Assembly (NCBI GenBank): GCA_027311125.1
Contig: DAICZO010000269.1
Location: 1-8,942, forward strand
Length of the DNA: 8,942 nucleotides
Origin: Acidobacteriaceae bacterium
GTDB taxonomy: Bacteria; Acidobacteriota; Terriglobia; Terriglobales; Acidobacteriaceae
Direction of reading: 5' to 3'
The notes under the pieces are model-generated. The model was not told the DNA's origin. It saw only the letters and a list, made by a program, of their open reading frames with translations, and did not search any database. Of this stretch, positions 6,067 to 8,942 are shown in pieces. The translations under genes and the position numbers were made by a program. Numbering within the stretch: position 1 is the stretch's first letter; every line of letters begins with the position of its first letter.

Positions 6067-7665
6067 ATGCGCCGTCTCTGCCTCGCTGCACTTGTGCTTA
6101 GCCTTGCCGCCTCTGCCGCTGCACAAACCGTGCCGGCCACTCCGCAGGAAGCCCGCACCATTCGCGCTTTTAACGCCGCCAAGGCCGATCAGCTGCGCCT
6201 TCATGCCTTCCTGGCCAACATGCCCAAGGGCGCCGATCTGCACATGCACCTTAGCGGAGCCATCTACGCCGAGACCTTCGTCGCCAACGCCGCCGCCGAC
6301 CATCTCTGCGTCAACACCACCACGCTCAGCCTCGTAAAAAATATCGGCACTACCCGCAGCCTTCCGCCGCAGCCGGTCTGCGCCGAGGGCAACGTCGCCG
6401 CTGCCTCCGCGTTCCAGGACCAGAAGCTCTACGACGCTCTCGTCGACTCTTTCTCCATGCGCAGCTTCGTCCCGACCCCAGGCACCAGTGGCCACGATCA
6501 GTTCTTTGCCACCTTTGCCCGCTTCGGCAGCATCGAAAAGTCGCATGTAGCCGAGTGGCTGGATGAGGTCGCCACCCGCTCTGCCGCCCAGAACGGCCAG
6601 TACCTGGAGATCATGCAGACACCCGTCTTCTCTGCCTCCGCCAAGCTCGGTTATCAACTCGGCTGGCCTGAGGTTCCCAGCGATCCGATCGGCCAGCATC
6701 GAGACGCCACCCCTGCGGAGCTGGCCCATCTGCGCGATCAACTGCTCGCCGGTGGCCTGCGCGACGAGGTCGCAGCCGACCGCAAGGAACTCGACGACGC
6801 CCTTGCCGCACGCCAGCAGATCGAGCACTGCGACCAGCCAAATGCCCGGGTCGCATGTTCGGTCAAGATTCGTTTCCTCGCCCAGGTCCTGCGAGCGTTT
6901 CCGCCCCAGCAGGTCTTCGCCCAGACCCTGCTCTACTTTGAGCTGGCTTCCGTCGATCCCAACGTCGTCGGCATCAACTTCGTCCAGCCCGAAGACGCCT
7001 ATCTGGCCATGTCGGAGTATCACCGCCAGATGCTCATGCTGGACTACCTCCACAGCGTCTATCCCAAGGTCCACATCTCGCTGCACGCGGGCGAACTCGC
7101 TCCCGGCCTCGTCCCGCCCGACGGCCTGGCCTTCCACATCCGCGAAGCCGTCGATCTCGGCCACGCCGAGCGCATCGGCCACGGTGTCGACGTGATGTAT
7201 GAGCGCGATCCCGCCGCCCTGCTCAAGGAACTCGCCGACCGCCATGTCATGGTCGAGATCAACCTCACCTCCAACGACGGCATCCTCGGCATCACCGGCA
7301 AGAATCATCCGCTGCCCGCCTACCGCGCCGCCCACGTCCCCGTCGCCCTCTCCACCGACGACGAAGGCGTCTCCCGCATCGATATCACCCACGAGTACAC
7401 CCGCGCCGCGCTCGACTTCAACCTCGGCTATCCGGACCTGAAGAACATGGCGCGCACCGGCCTGGAGCATAGCTTCCTCGCCGGCCCCAGCCTGTGGCTC
7501 CAGCAGGACAACTTCGTTCGCCCGGTCGCAGCCTGTGCCGCCCAGCCGCTGGGCTCCGAAAAGCCCACCCCCAGGTGCACCGACTACCTCAAATCCAGCG
7601 ATAAAGCCGCCCAGCAGTGGGAGCTGGAACACCGCTTCCAGGTCTTCGAGTCCAGCACCCACTAG
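6067..7665 (+). CDS. secreted adenosine deaminase (ADGF/CECR1-like)
   Basis: This 532-residue enzyme should hydrolyse adenosine (or deoxyadenosine) to inosine and ammonia outside the cytosol. A Sec signal peptide covers residues 1 to about 20, with a cut after ASAAAQ or nearby. The zinc and catalytic motifs of the adenosine deaminase superfamily are all present: DLHMHLSG with H59 and H61, SLHAGE with H340 and catalytic E343, RIGHGVD with H372, and STDDEG with D431 and D432. It is about 180 residues longer than cytosolic adenosine deaminase, mainly between the first and second motifs, as in extracellular ADGF-type enzymes. Six cysteines remain in the mature part (C81, C105, C255, C264, C490, C504), spaced so that three disulfides are possible. 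The ATG follows AAAAGGAA. Codons end almost always in G or C, unlike the genes to the left. A scavenging role for external nucleosides is inferred from export. Confidence 0.92.
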   Translation: MRRLCLAALVLSLAASAAAQTVPATPQEARTIRAFNAAKADQLRLHAFLANMPKGADLHMHLSGAIYAETFVANAAADHLCVNTTTLSLVKNIGTTRSLPPQPVCAEGNVAAASAFQDQKLYDALVDSFSMRSFVPTPGTSGHDQFFATFARFGSIEKSHVAEWLDEVATRSAAQNGQYLEIMQTPVFSASAKLGYQLGWPEVPSDPIGQHRDATPAELAHLRDQLLAGGLRDEVAADRKELDDALAARQQIEHCDQPNARVACSVKIRFLAQVLRAFPPQQVFAQTLLYFELASVDPNVVGINFVQPEDAYLAMSEYHRQMLMLDYLHSVYPKVHISLHAGELAPGLVPPDGLAFHIREAVDLGHAERIGHGVDVMYERDPAALLKELADRHVMVEINLTSNDGILGITGKNHPLPAYRAAHVPVALSTDDEGVSRIDITHEYTRAALDFNLGYPDLKNMARTGLEHSFLAGPSLWLQQDNFVRPVAACAAQPLGSEKPTPRCTDYLKSSDKAAQQWELEHRFQVFESSTH

Positions 7666-7736
7666 GCTCCCCAGCCGGATCACCGTTGCTGCCAGCGCGC
7701 TCCGGCCACAGCCGCAATGCACAGGGCCATCCGTAT

Positions 7737-7777
7737 TGCTTACAATCCTCCTGCACCCTAACGGAGGATTGTAAGCA
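7737..7777 (+). promoter_or_regulatory. perfect inverted repeat sequestering the start region of the TIM-barrel gene
   Basis: Arms TGCTTACAATCCTCC (7737-7751) and GGAGGATTGTAAGCA (7763-7777) pair over 15 bp without mismatch around an 11-nt loop. The right arm contains the whole GGAGGA Shine-Dalgarno of the next gene, 8 nt before its ATG, and ends with the A of the start codon; the left arm supplies CCTCC as an exact anti-Shine-Dalgarno. In RNA this hairpin would block ribosome binding unless opened. As DNA it could also be an operator. No U-run follows, so it does not look like a terminator for the upstream deaminase gene, whose stop codon is 71 bp before the arm. Confidence 0.8.
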
Positions 7778-8652
7778 TGGCCGCACCCACGCGTCGCAGC
7801 GTTCTACACAGCACTCTCGCCGTAGCCGCAGCCACCCTGCTCGACGGCCCTTCGCTCCACGCGCAAGCCCCGCCCGCGACACCCGTCCCGCGCCACGGCA
7901 ACATTCACCAGTCCGTCTCTCGCTGGTGCTACCAGAAGATTCCTCTCGACCAGCTCTGCGCCTACGCAGCCAGCATCGGACTGCAGGGCATCGATCTCCT
8001 GCAGCCGGAGGAGTACGAGATCCCCCAACGCTACGGCCTGCGCTGCACCATGGGCTACGCCGGTGGTGGCGAGATCAACCAGGGCCTCAACCGCACGGAA
8101 AACCACGCCGCCATCGAGGCCGGCTTCCGCAAATACATCCCGCTCGCCGCCAAGGCCAACGTGCCCAACGTCATCACCTTCTCCGGTCTGCGCGATGGCC
8201 TCTCGGACGAGCAAGGCGCCCGCAACACTGTTCTCGGGCTCCGGCGCCTCCGCCCCATTGCAGAGGATCACGGCGTCACCATCCACATGGAGCTGCTCAA
8301 CAGCAAGGTCGATCACCATGGCTACATGTGCGACCACACCGCGTGGGGTGTCCGGGTCGTCGAAGAGGTCGATTCCCCTCGGATCAAGCTTCTCTACGAC
8401 ATCTACCACATGCAAATCATGGAGGGTGACCTGATCGCCACCATCCGCGCCAACGCCCGCTGGCTGGGCCACTTCCACACTGGCGGAGTCCCCGGACGCC
8501 ACGAACTCGACGACACCCAGGAGGTCAACTGGTCTGGCGTCATGCGCGCCATCGCCGCCACCGGATTCCAGGGCTACGTCGCCCACGAGTTCGTCCACAC
8601 CCGCGCCCCGCTCACCTCGCTCCGCCAGGCCGTCGATCTCTGCGATATCTGA
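7777..8652 (+). CDS. Tat-exported TIM-barrel protein, hydroxypyruvate isomerase-like (sugar isomerase/epimerase fold)
   Basis: This 291-residue protein belongs to the AP-endonuclease-2-type TIM-barrel superfamily that includes hydroxypyruvate isomerase. Expected metal-binding and catalytic residues are visible in family order: E172 in HMELLNS, D208 with H211 in LLYDIYHMQIMEGD, H232/H234 in GHFHTGGVPGRHEL, and E271 in VAHEF. The N-terminus has a twin-arginine pattern (TRRSVL, R6-R7), a hydrophobic stretch (about 13-22) and HAQA near 28-31 as a likely cleavage site, so it should be exported folded. That is unusual for a true hydroxypyruvate isomerase, so the real substrate may be another small sugar or keto-acid. 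The ATG at 7777 is supported by the Tat motif and a GGAGGA ribosome-binding site, which lies inside a perfect hairpin. It follows the adenosine deaminase gene by 111 bp on the same strand and shares its GC-rich codon use. Confidence 0.88.
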   Translation: MAAPTRRSVLHSTLAVAAATLLDGPSLHAQAPPATPVPRHGNIHQSVSRWCYQKIPLDQLCAYAASIGLQGIDLLQPEEYEIPQRYGLRCTMGYAGGGEINQGLNRTENHAAIEAGFRKYIPLAAKANVPNVITFSGLRDGLSDEQGARNTVLGLRRLRPIAEDHGVTIHMELLNSKVDHHGYMCDHTAWGVRVVEEVDSPRIKLLYDIYHMQIMEGDLIATIRANARWLGHFHTGGVPGRHELDDTQEVNWSGVMRAIAATGFQGYVAHEFVHTRAPLTSLRQAVDLCDI

Positions 8653-8751
8653 TCCGAGCCGTACGAAGCCAGCCACACCGAGTGGATACCCCCAGGGCCA
8701 GCGAAGACCAAGTAGTCCAAGCAACTCGAAGCAAGCAGGTCGCAGGCAGTC

Positions 8752-8819
8752 TAAATAAGCACGTAAGTAAGTAAGCAAGCATGTAAGCAAGCACGTAAGT
8801 AAGCACGGAAATAAGTAAG
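8752..8819 (+). repeat. degenerate TAAG/CAAG tetranucleotide tandem repeat
   Basis: About 68 bp consist of back-to-back TAAG, CAAG and related four-base units, interrupted by CACG or CATG so that a 12-base super-unit (GTAAGCAAGCAC and variants) recurs about four times. Upstream, from about 8704, looser AAG-rich sequence may be an older, more decayed part. The tract ends 8 bp before the start codon of the hydrolase gene, so copy-number change would alter its 5' leader or promoter spacing. Confidence 0.75.
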
Positions 8820-8827
8820 ATAGCTGC

Positions 8828-8942
8828 GTGCGAAAACTCATCTCCACCGCCGCTCTCCTCCTCGCCCTGTCGTCGCTGGCTGTGCCCCTGTCTGTGGCCC
8901 AGCAAGTGACCCTGCCTCTCTGGCCTCATGGCGCGCCCGAGC
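8828..8942 (+). CDS. exported alpha/beta-hydrolase-like protein, 5' part only
   Basis: Thirty-eight codons are visible before the window ends. Starting from a GTG at 8828, the product has a positively charged start (RKL), a hydrophobic core of about 17 residues and a likely signal-peptidase site around SVAQQ, then VTLPLWPHGAPE. A 'LWP.GAP' segment directly after the signal peptide is characteristic of many secreted alpha/beta-hydrolases annotated as acetylxylan esterase or lipase/esterase in Acidobacteriota and Planctomycetes, so an ester-cleaving enzyme acting on plant polymers is the best guess. The catalytic triad is beyond the window. There is no strong Shine-Dalgarno; the tetranucleotide repeat ends 8 bp upstream. 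Codon use matches the two genes before it. Confidence 0.65.
   Translation, partial: MRKLISTAALLLALSSLAVPLSVAQQVTLPLWPHGAPE

Noticed and set aside
6040..7722. 560-codon open frame on the minus strand
   Set aside because: It lies wholly antisense to the adenosine deaminase gene, whose catalytic motifs are all intact. The frame is open because G/C third bases on the plus strand suppress stop codons in that antisense frame. Its product is a low-complexity Gly/Val/Ala/Glu-rich sequence with no motif.
7804..8847. 347-codon open frame on the minus strand with LLTCLLTCLLTYL repeats
   Set aside because: It is antisense to the Tat-exported TIM-barrel gene, and the repetitive N-terminus is just the translation of the tetranucleotide DNA repeat. 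The sense gene has clear family motifs.

Overview
The window looks like a stretch of a bacterial chromosome, most likely from an Acidobacteriota (Terriglobia-type) soil bacterium. This is an inference from gene content: a cytochrome c / Rieske / cytochrome b-c fusion operon, a secreted ADGF-type adenosine deaminase, a Tat-exported TIM-barrel isomerase-like protein and an exported alpha/beta-hydrolase. I see no phage, transposase, CRISPR or rRNA genes.

Left part (1-3671). A minus-strand respiratory operon reads from right to left: a small periplasmic cytochrome c (3100-2774), a Rieske iron-sulfur protein (2681-2133) and a cytochrome b with a C-terminal cytochrome c domain (2119-650). It ends at a strong hairpin (563-594). 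Together these should form a quinol-oxidising Rieske/cytochrome b complex in which heme c is carried by the fusion and by the separate cytochrome, with no cytochrome c1 or f. The Rieske ribosome-binding site lies in a 16-bp tandem duplication. A perfect CRP/FNR-type dyad sits about 300 bp upstream of the operon. No gene is recognised in 1-649.

Middle part (3672-5817). These are small genes with mixed codon use: a glutaredoxin-like protein (minus), then a VOC/glyoxalase-fold protein (minus) divergent from an AraC-type regulator (plus) over only 64 bp. A tRNA-Phe(GAA) gene with encoded CCA follows (minus, 5743-5817).

Right part (6067-8942). The plus-strand genes here have almost exclusively G/C-ending codons: a secreted adenosine deaminase, a Tat-exported hydroxypyruvate-isomerase-like TIM barrel, and the first 38 codons of an exported hydrolase cut by the window edge. 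The TIM-barrel gene has a perfect 15-bp inverted repeat that buries its Shine-Dalgarno sequence and the A of its start codon. The hydrolase is preceded by a degenerate TAAG/CAAG tetranucleotide repeat.

Nothing here amounts to a clear new defence or mobile system. The best leads are the Shine-Dalgarno-sequestering hairpin at 7737-7777, the cytochrome b-c fusion complex with its duplicated ribosome-binding site, and the tetranucleotide tract.
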